Shown here: positions 1-9,100 of the stretch, piece by piece | How the letters are laid out: each line of letters begins with the position of its first letter | Position numbering within the stretch: the stretch's first letter is position 1 | Source of the DNA: CAZHPA01 sp964533945 | Lineage (GTDB): Bacteria; Bacillota; Clostridia; Lachnospirales; WRBF01 | Direction of reading: 5' to 3' | Assembly (NCBI GenBank): GCA_964533945.1 | Contig: CAZHPA010000014.1 | Coordinates: forward strand, 1-41,726 | DNA length: 41,726 bases | The notes under the pieces: generated by a model | The model's input: only the letters and a program-made list of their open reading frames with translations | What the model was told of the DNA's origin: nothing | The model's database searches: none | Program-made: the position numbers and the translations under genes

Positions 1-32
1 TATATTTATTTTAAGAATTAGTTTAATTGTCT

Positions 33-60
33 TGTTCCTAATATTCCAGTATTTTATATA
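33..60 (+). promoter_or_regulatory. possible promoter for the che operon
   Basis: A weak sigma-A-like pair is visible: TTGTTC (33-38) and TATATA (55-60) with a 16-bp spacer. It would start transcription near position 67, leaving a leader of about 100 nt with two hairpins before cheR. The -35 is poor, and the real promoter could lie upstream of the window. Confidence 0.3.
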
Positions 61-110
61 AAAAGGAGAGCGTATTTTGAAAATATGCGCCAACCAAAAA
101 AATAACAGAG

Positions 111-172
111 TGGAGGAAGGGCAATTCCCAACACTGCTAATAAAGTAGTGGTTTCCTTGCCCGCATCTTATG
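111..172 (+). promoter_or_regulatory. cheR ribosome binding site separated from its ATG by a hairpin
   Basis: A strong Shine-Dalgarno (GGAGG, 112-116) lies 53 nt before the only usable start, ATG 170. Between them is a stable hairpin: GGGCAA (119-124) pairs with TTGCCC (157-162), and an inner stem CACTGCT/AGTAGTG is capped by AATAA. If it folds, the effective SD-to-ATG distance is 9 nt (117-118 plus 163-169), the usual optimum. No SD is seen within 20 nt of the ATG in linear sequence, and an in-frame TAG at 146-148 rules out a longer N-terminus. A second small hairpin (GCGTATTT/AAATATGC, 69-88) lies upstream. I do not recognise a known riboswitch. Confidence 0.6.
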
Positions 173-988
173 AAAGAAATAACCGACAAGGAATTCTCCC
201 TAATTAGAGATTACATAAAGAAAAATTTCGGCATTAGCTTGGGTGCCGAGAAAAAATCTTTAATATATTCAAGGTTAAGAACTGTCTTGCAAGCAAATAA
301 TTTAGAAACGTTTACAGAATACTATGAATACCTTATAAATGACAAAACAGGAAAAGCTGTTGAAAAATTTATTGATAAGGTAACAACAAACCACACATTT
401 TTTATGCGTGAAACAGACCATTTTGACTATTTAAGAGATAAGGCGCTGCCATATATTTATGAAAATTTTAAAGATACTAAAGACTTGCGGCTTTGGTGTG
501 CAGGCTGTTCTTCTGGAGAAGAATCATATACTTTGCAAATGATTGTTAAAGATTTTTTTGAAAACAAAGAGCCTAAATGGGACACACAAATGCTTGCAAC
601 AGACATTTCAACAAATGTTTTAGAAAAAGCTATTAATGGAATTTATCCAACAGAAAATATAAATACACTTCCCGATAAATGGAAAACAAAATATTTTGAT
701 AAATACGACGAATCGCAAAGCATTGTTAAAGACTTTATCAAAAAAGAAATTATATATAGAAGATTTAATTTAATGGAACAAAAATTTTCATTTAAAAAAC
801 CTTTTCAAATAATTTTTTGCAGAAATGTTATGATATACTTTGACGATAATACAAGAAATGAGCTTGTTACCAAATTTTATGAATCAACAGTAAAAGGGGG
901 GTATTTATTTATTGGTCATTCCGAATCTTTAAATCGCAGTGGAACACAATATAAATATATTATGCCTGCTGTTTATAAAAAAATATAG
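170..988 (+). CDS. cheR: CheR-type chemotaxis protein-glutamate O-methyltransferase
   Basis: 272 residues, the normal CheR length. It transfers methyl groups from S-adenosylmethionine to glutamates on chemoreceptors for adaptation. The N-terminal helical domain starts with a typical ITDKEF...LI segment and is followed by a Rossmann-type methyltransferase domain with the SAM motif GCSSGEE (about residue 112). The C-terminal part contains FCRNVMIYFD and LFIGHSESL, both characteristic of CheR. It is the first of a cheR-cheA-cheW set, 65 bp before cheA. No cheB methylesterase gene is present in the window. Translation probably depends on the upstream hairpin that brings the SD close to the ATG. 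Confidence 0.95.
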   Translation: MKEITDKEFSLIRDYIKKNFGISLGAEKKSLIYSRLRTVLQANNLETFTEYYEYLINDKTGKAVEKFIDKVTTNHTFFMRETDHFDYLRDKALPYIYENFKDTKDLRLWCAGCSSGEESYTLQMIVKDFFENKEPKWDTQMLATDISTNVLEKAINGIYPTENINTLPDKWKTKYFDKYDESQSIVKDFIKKEIIYRRFNLMEQKFSFKKPFQIIFCRNVMIYFDDNTRNELVTKFYESTVKGGYLFIGHSESLNRSGTQYKYIMPAVYKKI

Positions 989-1053
989 ACGAGAAACAAT
1001 TTATAGGCTAAACTATAAGTTAAATTAACTAAGTATATGAGGTGATAATTATT

Positions 1054-3150
1054 ATGGCTGATTTCGACAGAGAATCTATGCTGGAGATGTTTACTTTTGA
1101 AATGACCCAACTGCTTGAAGCATTGGAACAAAATGTAATTAAATGCGAATCCGGCTACACAATGAGCGAGATAAACGAAATTTTCCGTATAATGCATACA
1201 GTTAAAGGCTCGGCTGCTATGATGATGTTTGATACTATAGCAACTTGTTCTCATGCAATTGAGGATTTGTTTTTTTATTTAAGAGAAGAAAACCCTAAAG
1301 GTGTTGATTATTCAAGGCTAACAGATATTGTTCTAGAAGCTATGGATTTTGTTAAAAACGAAATTAATAAAATTGAAAGCGGTACAACACCAGACGGAAA
1401 TAATACTCAAATTATTGGAAGAATTAAAAGATTTTTAAGCGAACTTAAAGGCGAACTGCCTCCGGTTTCAACTGAAGATGCCACTTTAAACAACGAAGGT
1501 GGAAAGCATTTCTATAAAGCAAAAATTAAATTTGAAGACGGCTGCGAAATGGAAAACATCCGTGCATATACTTTAATCCATAATTTAGGAGATTCCATAG
1601 ATTCCGTTACACATATACCCGAAGATATTATAGACGAAAAATCTATTGAATCAATAAGAAAAAACGGCTTCTACATTGAGTTTTCTTCAGAGCTTGACTA
1701 TAACCAAATAACCGACATTTTAATGCAAACTATATACCTATCTAGTTTAGAACTTGAAGAAGTTAAAGAAAATCAACCAGCAAATATATCAATACAATCT
1801 GTTGCTGCTAAAAACTCAGAGCCGAAACAAACACATGCGGCTTCGGCTGCTCCAATAATTCAGCAACCAGAAGTAACGTCAACACCAATAACCGAAGCGC
1901 CTGCGTTAGCAGAACAAAAACAACAGCATATACCAGAACAGCAGCAAGCTCCTGCACAGCCTCAAGAAGAAAGTTCTACCAAAAAAGCTCCTTCGCAACA
2001 TGTTATTTCCGTTAATGTTAGCAAGCTAGACCAGTTATTGAATTTAATGGGAGAACTTGTTATAGCCGAAGCTATGGTTACGCAAAACCCCGAACTTGAA
2101 GGCTTGGAACTCGAAAGCTTCCATAAAGAAACAAGACAGCTTAGGAAAATAATTAATGACGTTCAAGATAACGTTATGTCTATGCGCATGATTCCTCTTT
2201 CAACAACATTTTTCAAAATGCACAGAATTGTACGCGATATGTGCAAGCAACTTAATAAAGACGTTAAACTTGACATAATCGGAGAAGAAACAGAAGTTGA
2301 TAAAAACATAATAGAACATATTTCGGATCCGCTTATGCACATAATTAGAAATTCTATAGACCACGGAATTGAAACTCCCGAAGTTCGTGCAAGAGTGGGC
2401 AAATCTGAACGAGGAACAGTTGTACTTGAAGCCAAAAATTCTGGCGGCGATGTTTTAATAATAATTAAAGACGATGGTGCCGGCTTAGATAAAGAAAGAA
2501 TTATGGCAAAAGCAAAAGCAAATGGGCTTTTAAGAAAAGCAGAAAATGAATATACAGACAAAGAAATTCATCAATTTATTTTTCTTCCCGGCTTTTCAAC
2601 TAACGAAGCTGTAACTGCTTTTTCGGGCAGAGGCGTTGGAATGGACGTTGTTTCAACAAACCTTGAAATAGTTGGAGGTTCTGTAATAGTAGACTCAACA
2701 CCAGGCGAAGGTTCAACTTTCACGCTAAAAATTCCTTTAACATTGGCAATTATTGAAGGTATGACAATTAAAATGGGCGGCGCAAAATACACAATACCTA
2801 TAGTTTCCATAAAGCAATCGTTTAAGGCTAAAAAAGAAAATGTTTTTGTTGACCCAAGCGGAAACGAAATGATAACTGTTAGAGGCGAGGTTTATAACGT
2901 AGTTAGACTTTATGAATTTTTTGGGGTTGAATCTTCAATAACAGATATAGAAGATGGCATTATGATTATGCTTGAAAACGGCGACCAAACAGTTTGCTTG
3001 TTTGTTGATGAATTAATCGGAGAGCAGCAAGTTGTTGTTAAAACTATGTCAAAATATATTAAGAAAATACGGGGCATTAGCGGCTGCACGCTTTTAGGCA
3101 ACGGCGATATTAGCTTAATTATTGATGTTGCGGGATTTTTTGATAAATAA
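1054..3150 (+). CDS. cheA: CheA chemotaxis histidine kinase
   Basis: 698 residues. It autophosphorylates and passes phosphate to response regulators, acting in the receptor-CheW array. Domains in order: P1/HPt with phospho-acceptor His48 in IMHTVKGSAA; a P2-like domain at about residues 155-240; a Pro/Gln/Ala-rich linker at about 245-320; P3 dimerisation helices (LDQLLNLMGELVIAE); P4 ATPase with N box RNSIDHG, G1 DDGAGLD and G2 GRGVGMD; and a CheW-like P5 at the C-terminus. The start is set at ATG 1054 because GAGGTG (1039-1044) sits 9 nt upstream; the in-frame GTG at 1042 is part of that SD. It lies between cheR and cheW in one operon. Confidence 0.96.
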   Translation: MADFDRESMLEMFTFEMTQLLEALEQNVIKCESGYTMSEINEIFRIMHTVKGSAAMMMFDTIATCSHAIEDLFFYLREENPKGVDYSRLTDIVLEAMDFVKNEINKIESGTTPDGNNTQIIGRIKRFLSELKGELPPVSTEDATLNNEGGKHFYKAKIKFEDGCEMENIRAYTLIHNLGDSIDSVTHIPEDIIDEKSIESIRKNGFYIEFSSELDYNQITDILMQTIYLSSLELEEVKENQPANISIQSVAAKNSEPKQTHAASAAPIIQQPEVTSTPITEAPALAEQKQQHIPEQQQAPAQPQEESSTKKAPSQHVISVNVSKLDQLLNLMGELVIAEAMVTQNPELEGLELESFHKETRQLRKIINDVQDNVMSMRMIPLSTTFFKMHRIVRDMCKQLNKDVKLDIIGEETEVDKNIIEHISDPLMHIIRNSIDHGIETPEVRARVGKSERGTVVLEAKNSGGDVLIIIKDDGAGLDKERIMAKAKANGLLRKAENEYTDKEIHQFIFLPGFSTNEAVTAFSGRGVGMDVVSTNLEIVGGSVIVDSTPGEGSTFTLKIPLTLAIIEGMTIKMGGAKYTIPIVSIKQSFKAKKENVFVDPSGNEMITVRGEVYNVVRLYEFFGVESSITDIEDGIMIMLENGDQTVCLFVDELIGEQQVVVKTMSKYIKKIRGISGCTLLGNGDISLIIDVAGFFDK

Positions 3151-3194
3151 TGGCTTTTTGTTTTCTTGATAAAATAAAAAGGAGCTGAACACAA

Positions 3195-3680
3195 GTGCAA
3201 AATAACAATTTAATTGATGATTCTATAGACAATGATGGGTTGCATGAAGTCGATTCAACAAAAGACCAATATTTAACTTTTGTAATTGAAGACGAAGAAT
3301 ATGGTATTGAAATTACAAATATAAAAGAAATAATAAGTATTTGTGCAATAACTCAAGTTCCGGGAACAGAAAGTTATATTAAAGGCATTATAAATTTGCG
3401 TGGAGATATAATACCTGTAATAGACGTTCGCAAACGATTCGGCAAACCCCCTGTTGAATACAATGATTTAACTTGCATTGTTGTAATTGAATATAAAGAA
3501 TATTCTTTAGGATTAATTGTTGACAATGTAGAAGAAGTAATTTATATTGATGAAAGTAACGTATTACCACCGCCTAATGCCAAACTTAATCATTATAACC
3601 AGTTTATAAGAAATATTGGGCGTGTTGGCGATAGCATTAAATTGTTTTTAGATTTAGATAAATTTTTAGTGCAAGATTAA
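3195..3680 (+). CDS. cheW: CheW chemotaxis coupling protein
   Basis: 161 residues. It is a scaffold that couples receptors to CheA. After an acidic N-terminal stretch, a single CheW domain covers about residues 25-160, with typical FVIEDEEYGIEI, VPGTESYIKGIINLRGDI and VDNVEEV segments. The start is GTG 3195 with GGAG (3181-3184) 10 nt upstream. It lies 44 bp after cheA and 49 bp before a carbohydrate phosphorylase gene, with no terminator in between, so the four genes are probably co-transcribed. Confidence 0.94.
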   Translation: MQNNNLIDDSIDNDGLHEVDSTKDQYLTFVIEDEEYGIEITNIKEIISICAITQVPGTESYIKGIINLRGDIIPVIDVRKRFGKPPVEYNDLTCIVVIEYKEYSLGLIVDNVEEVIYIDESNVLPPPNAKLNHYNQFIRNIGRVGDSIKLFLDLDKFLVQD

Positions 3681-3729
3681 TTTAAAACTAAAAAACCAAA
3701 AGCCAAACGAAAGGAACAATTACAGCAAT

Positions 3730-5895
3730 ATGGAAAAAATACAGCTAACAGGGAAAGTTACAATTCCAACAGACATTGATGTTGTGCCTGAAACGCTTTT
3801 GCTGCTTGAAAGATTCAAGGCAGATGCAATACGTGATTGCGACGGTACAGACTTTCCAGAACAACTTAAAAATGTTAACGCTAAAATATATAAAACATAC
3901 TATACAACACGCAAAGATAACGATTGGGCAAGCAAAAACCCTGATGAAATTCAACAGTGCTATATTATGACAAGCCCTAAAACCGCAACTGCACAAACGC
4001 TTGAAATTAACTTAATGCAAGGAATATACCCAGAAATGCTTAAAGTTAATTCAAATGACAACATAAAGCGCTGGTGGGAAGTAATTGATAGAACAACAGG
4101 AGAAGTTGTTTCAACAGAAAGCTGGCAATATAGCGAAAATGTTGTAACTGTTAACAATGCAGTTTCTTTCCACGAATACACAGTTAGTTTTTTGGCATAT
4201 ATTATGTGGGACCCCGTGCATATGTATAACGCTGTTGTAAACGATTGGAAAGACGTGGAACATCAAATGACATTTGATGTTAGACAGCCTAAAACAAGGG
4301 AATTTTCAAAAGAACGCTTGCGTAAATTTATTTTAGATAATCCTCATGTTGATGTCATTCGCTTTACAACGTTTTTTCATCAATTTACATTAGTTTTCGA
4401 CGAACTTGCAAGAGAAAAATATGTTGATTGGTACGGCTATTCGGCAAGTGTTTCGCCATATATATTAGAACAATTTGAAAAAGAAGTTGGCTATAAATTT
4501 AGACCCGAATATATAATAGATGAAGGCTACTACAACAACGGCTGCCGCATTCCTAAAAAAGAATTTAACGACTTTAAAGAATTTCAAAGACGTGAAGTTG
4601 GACTTTTAGCTAAAGAACTTGTTGATATAGCGCACGAGTATGGCAAAGAAGCAATGATGTTTTTAGGCGACCATTGGATTGGAACAGAGCCTTTTTCAGA
4701 TGAATTTAAAGAAATAGGAATAGATGCAATAGTCGGAAGTGTTGGCAACGGGCAAACACTTAGATTAATAACAGATATAGAAGGCGTTAAATATAGAGAA
4801 GGAAGATTTTTGCCTTACTTCTTCCCTGATACTTTTTATGAAGGCGGCGACCCCGTTAAAGAAGCTAAAATTAATTGGGTTACAGCAAGACGTGCTATTT
4901 TAAGAAAACCTATAGATAGAATAGGTTATGGCGGTTATTTAAAGCTTGCTTGCCAATTTCCTGAATTTTTAGACTATATAGAAAGCGTTTGCAATGAGTT
5001 CAGGCTTCTTTACGAAAACGCCAAAAACACAACGCCATATTGTGTTAAAACTGTTGCCGTTTTAAACTGCTTTGGCAAAATGCGCTCATGGGGCGACCAT
5101 ATGGTTCACCATGCATTATACCAAAAACAAAACTACAGCTATGCAGGAATTATTGAAACTCTTTCGGGCGCTCCTTATGAAGTTTTATTTATAAGCTTTG
5201 ACGACATTAAGAAAAACCCTAACATTTTAAAAGAAAAACAAGTTGACGTAATTTTAAATGTAGGCGATGCATACACTTCGTATTCGGGCGGAGAACATTG
5301 GCTTGATGAAGCTATAGTTACAGCAATTAAAAAGTTTGTTTATGAAGGCGGCGGATTTATAGGCGTAGGTGAGCCAACTGCTTGCCAAAAGAACGGGCGC
5401 TATTTCCAACTTGCATCTGTTTTGGGTGTTGAAAAAGAAACAGGTTATACACTTAATTACGATAAATATAATTGGAGCGAAAACAAACACTTTATAACAT
5501 CCGATTGTACATCTGAGATTAATTTTGGAGAGGGCAAAAAGAACATATACGCCTTTGAAAACACAACAATACTTGTTCAAAAAGAAAAAGAAGTTCAAAT
5601 GGCAGTTAATGAATTTGGCAAAGGACGTTCTGTTTATATTAGTGGTCTTCCTTACAGCTTTGAAAACAGCCGCATTTTACACAGAAGCATTATGTGGGCA
5701 AGCAATGATGAAGCCAGCTTAAACAAATGGTTTAGCACAAACTTTAATGTTGATGTTCATGCTTATGTTAAAAACAATAAGTATTGTGTTGTTAACAACA
5801 CTTATGAACCGCAAACAACTACAGTCTATCGTGGAGATGGAAGCAGCTTTTCTATTAGTCTTGAAGCTAATCAAATTATTTGGTACGAAATTTAA
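3730..5895 (+). CDS. GH112 galactosyl-N-acetylhexosamine (lacto-/galacto-N-biose) phosphorylase
   Basis: 721 residues, the normal GH112 size. The family phosphorolyses beta-galactosides to galactose-1-phosphate: galacto-N-biose/lacto-N-biose, or in some Clostridia galactosyl-rhamnose. Strongly conserved blocks include KYWEV-like RWWEVIDRTTGEV, HEYTVSFLAYI.WDP, VIRFTTFFHQFTL, FLGDHWIGTEP and RFLPYFFPDTFYEG. Asp314 in FLGDHWIGTEP is the expected general acid. There is no signal peptide, so it is cytoplasmic. It sits between cheW and the secreted GH31 gene; a GH31 alpha-GalNAc-type enzyme next door would favour galacto-N-biose from mucin, but the substrate cannot be fixed from sequence alone. 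Start ATG 3730 has AAAGGA about 14 nt upstream, slightly long spacing. Confidence 0.9.
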   Translation: MEKIQLTGKVTIPTDIDVVPETLLLLERFKADAIRDCDGTDFPEQLKNVNAKIYKTYYTTRKDNDWASKNPDEIQQCYIMTSPKTATAQTLEINLMQGIYPEMLKVNSNDNIKRWWEVIDRTTGEVVSTESWQYSENVVTVNNAVSFHEYTVSFLAYIMWDPVHMYNAVVNDWKDVEHQMTFDVRQPKTREFSKERLRKFILDNPHVDVIRFTTFFHQFTLVFDELAREKYVDWYGYSASVSPYILEQFEKEVGYKFRPEYIIDEGYYNNGCRIPKKEFNDFKEFQRREVGLLAKELVDIAHEYGKEAMMFLGDHWIGTEPFSDEFKEIGIDAIVGSVGNGQTLRLITDIEGVKYREGRFLPYFFPDTFYEGGDPVKEAKINWVTARRAILRKPIDRIGYGGYLKLACQFPEFLDYIESVCNEFRLLYENAKNTTPYCVKTVAVLNCFGKMRSWGDHMVHHALYQKQNYSYAGIIETLSGAPYEVLFISFDDIKKNPNILKEKQVDVILNVGDAYTSYSGGEHWLDEAIVTAIKKFVYEGGGFIGVGEPTACQKNGRYFQLASVLGVEKETGYTLNYDKYNWSENKHFITSDCTSEINFGEGKKNIYAFENTTILVQKEKEVQMAVNEFGKGRSVYISGLPYSFENSRILHRSIMWASNDEASLNKWFSTNFNVDVHAYVKNNKYCVVNNTYEPQTTTVYRGDGSSFSISLEANQIIWYEI

Positions 5896-5914
5896 CATAT
5901 TTTCAACATATTGG

Positions 5915-5942
5915 AAAAGGCGGTTTAATTATCGCCTTTTTG
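5915..5942 (+). terminator. Rho-independent terminator after the GH112 gene
   Basis: AAAAGGCG (5915-5922) and CGCCTTTT (5933-5940) form an 8-bp stem with a 10-nt loop, running into a short T tract. It ends the che-GH112 transcription unit 20 bp after the stop codon. Confidence 0.8.
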
Positions 5943-6017
5943 TGTACAATAGTGCAAAAAAAGTATTAACAATAATAAATATTTTTTAGCAATTTTGCTT
6001 TATAATTAAAATTAGGT

Positions 6018-6071
6018 ATAAGTTGAATGACTTTAAGTAACAAAAAATATTTTAAATATTTCAACTTATTT
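6018..6071. repeat. 10-bp perfect inverted repeat in the leader of the GH31 gene
   Basis: ATAAGTTGAA (6018-6027) and TTCAACTTAT (6060-6069) are perfect inverse complements separated by 32 nt of A/T-rich DNA. The right arm lies in an 18-nt string, 6054-6071, that recurs identically at 18634-18651 between radA and lysA. It could be an operator or a transcript hairpin. The rest of the 251-bp gap (5896-6146) holds the upstream terminator and an AAGGAGG ribosome binding site at 6133-6139; no convincing promoter pair was identified. Confidence 0.4.
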
Positions 6072-6146
6072 AATACTTATGTTTAAAATTGTCAAGAAAG
6101 GAAGGTTTACTTAATTATTTATTTAAAAAAATAAGGAGGTTGAACT

Positions 6147-9100
6147 ATGAAAAGAAATTTTCTTGCCAAAAGGGCTGCTGCTGTAATTTTAACAGTTCCC
6201 ATGGCGCTTGGAATGTTGCCGGCAAACATTACACTTGCAAATGGCATTGCCCCAACAATTCCGCCAAGATATAACAGCAAAACAGCAGACGTATATTATG
6301 AAGAAATAGACTTAAACGATTTTACATATAACGTTTCAAGCGAAGAAAACGTTGGAACCGAACAATTTAAACCTTCAATCGGGGAAGTTATTAATTATAA
6401 CGAAGAAAATAAAGCAAAAGTTAACGTAAATGTTGAAATTAACGGAGCAAACGCTCAACAACTTAAAGAAGATTACGTAAGACAACAACAAGAGGCTCGG
6501 CAAAACCAATCCGAACAGCTTGAAGAAGATATAAATGAATCAACACCTATGCCTTTAAACGAAATAGGCGCAATTTCAAATATTTCCGTTGATGGAAATG
6601 TTGTTAATATAACACTTCAAGGACAAGAAAAAATTAAAGCAACATTTTTAACAGATAAAATTTTTAGATTAAATTTAGAACCAAAAGGCGCTTTTGTTGA
6701 AGAACCTGATATTTTTCCAAATGATAAAAATTATACAGGAAAAATTCTTGTTAAACCAGTTAGCGAATGGGAAGGCGTTACTCCAACTTTGGTTGAAGAA
6801 GACGATTGCTATTTAATTTCAACAGAAGCAGCAGCTTTAAAAATTAACAAAGCAGATTCAACAATGAGTTTGACCAACAAAAAAACAGGTAAACTTTTAT
6901 GGGAAGAAGCAGCGCCCCTTAAATATGAAAATGGCACAGCAGTTCAAACGCTTAAAACAAACAGCGATGAATACTTCTATGGCGGTGGTATGCAAAATGG
7001 TTATTTCTCGCATAAAGGCAAAACCATTAGAGCTGCTAAACACGGTTCTTGGGTACATGGCGACGTAACAAGCCCTAATCCATTCTATGTTTCAACAAAC
7101 GGTTACGGCGCAATGCGCTATACTTGGAAAACAGGGCTTTATGATTTTGGTGACAAAAACCCGAATATAGTTACAACAATGCACAATGAAGAACGTTTCG
7201 ACGCTTTTTATTTTGTAGGCGATACAGTGCCTGAAGTTATTAACGGATTTACAGATGTAACAGGCAAAATTGCAATGCTCCCTGAATATGCATATTATTT
7301 AGGACACTTAAACGCATACAACAGAGACTGGTGGGACCCTGTAACAGGTTCTGAATATCAACCTCACCAACTATCAAGCCTTACAGCTGCTGTTAGAAAT
7401 AGATTAGTTCAAGAAACATTAAATGACGATGGCGGAAAAATGCCTAAAAATAATCAAACAAATGGTTTGCCGCTATATGCAACAGGTACTGACGTTGCAA
7501 ATGGATATATAGACAACGATATGCCTCTTGGATACTTCCTTCCAAATGATGGCTATGGCGCAGGATACGGACAAACAGATTCGCTAGAAGGCGATATACA
7601 AAATCTTAAAAAGTTCACAGAAACTATGAACACTTCCGGCATTGAAACAGGGCTTTGGACTCAATCCGACATTTTGCCGGCAGACCCTAACAACCCTAAA
7701 AAAGGCGAACGCGACATAAATAAAGAAGTTGGCGTTGCAGGAACAAGATTGGTTAAAACAGACGTTGCTTGGGTTGGTGCCGGATATGCAATGGCGCTTG
7801 ACGCAGTTCAAACAGCAGCAAAAGGAATTACAGAAAATAGCGATTACCGCCCATTTATAGTTTCATTGAACGGCTGGGCAGGAACACAGCGCTTTGCCGG
7901 TCTTTGGTCGGGTGACCAATATGGCGGAAATTGGGAATATATTAGATTCCATATTCCAACATATATAGGCTCTGGGCTTTCTGGTAACCCAAATGTTGGC
8001 TCTGATATGGACGGTATTTTTGGCGGCTCAAAAGCAGTTCAAGTTCGTGATTATCAATGGAAAACATTTACTCCAATTATGCTTGATATGGACGGCTGGG
8101 GTTCTTATAGAAAATTGCCTCATAACGAAACTTTCAACGAACCTAACATATCAATTAACAGAATGTATTTAAAGCTTAAAGCACAGCTTATGCCTTATTT
8201 ATATTCTATTGGCAGGGAAGCATACGAAACTTCAAACCCTATGATGCGTGCTATGTTTCTAGAATTCCCTGAAGACAAATATTTATATGGAACTCAAACT
8301 CAATACCAATATATGTATGGCCCTAATTTCTTAGTTGCTCCTATATATAATGCAGAAGACAATAATGCTGGAGTAAGAAACGACATATATTTACCTGACA
8401 GCAACCAAACTTGGATTGATTATTTTACAGGCGTTCAATATAAAGGCGGCGGAGTAATTAGCCTTGAAGCTCCACTTTGGAAACTTCCGCTTTTGGTTAA
8501 AAACGGGGCAATTATTCCTATGACTGTTGAAAACGACACTCCAATGCGTGAAGGTGTAGAAGACGAAAGAATTAAAGTTATACCAAAAGATGCACCACGT
8601 ATTTTTGAAGTCTACCCTTCAGGCAGCACAGAATTTACGCTCTATGAAGATGATGGTTATTCAGAAAGATATAAAACAGGAAGTTATGCACAAACTAAAA
8701 TTACATCGGAAGCTCCAATAACAGGAACGGGAACAGCAACAATTACAGTTAGCCCTGCAGAAGGCAACTATTCAGAAATTAACAAAGATCATATGCGTGG
8801 AACAGAATTTATTGTTAATGTTCAGCAACAACCTTCATCGGTTTCGGCAACAATAAATGGAAGCCAAGTTTCATTAACAGGAGTTTCAACTCAGGAAGAA
8901 TTTGATGCTGGAAATAACGTATACTTATATAATTCTGCACCAGATTTAAATAAATTTGCAGATGCATTAGCACCAATTATAACAACACCTAAACTTTATG
9001 TTAAAGTTGAAAAAGCTAACGTAACATCAAGCACTGTTGTTTTAACTGTTGATGGATTTAACAACACGTATGTTGAAGGCGACGACGGCTCTGAACAAGT

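Noticed and set aside
61..169. Known riboswitch (c-di-GMP, glycine or THF type) before cheR
   Set aside because: GGAGAG and CGCCAACC look superficially like parts of glycine/THF aptamers, but the remaining conserved elements are absent; only two simple hairpins are supported.
2163..2561. 132-codon minus-strand open frame inside cheA
   Set aside because: Complement of the conserved CheA ATPase region with no independent gene signals.
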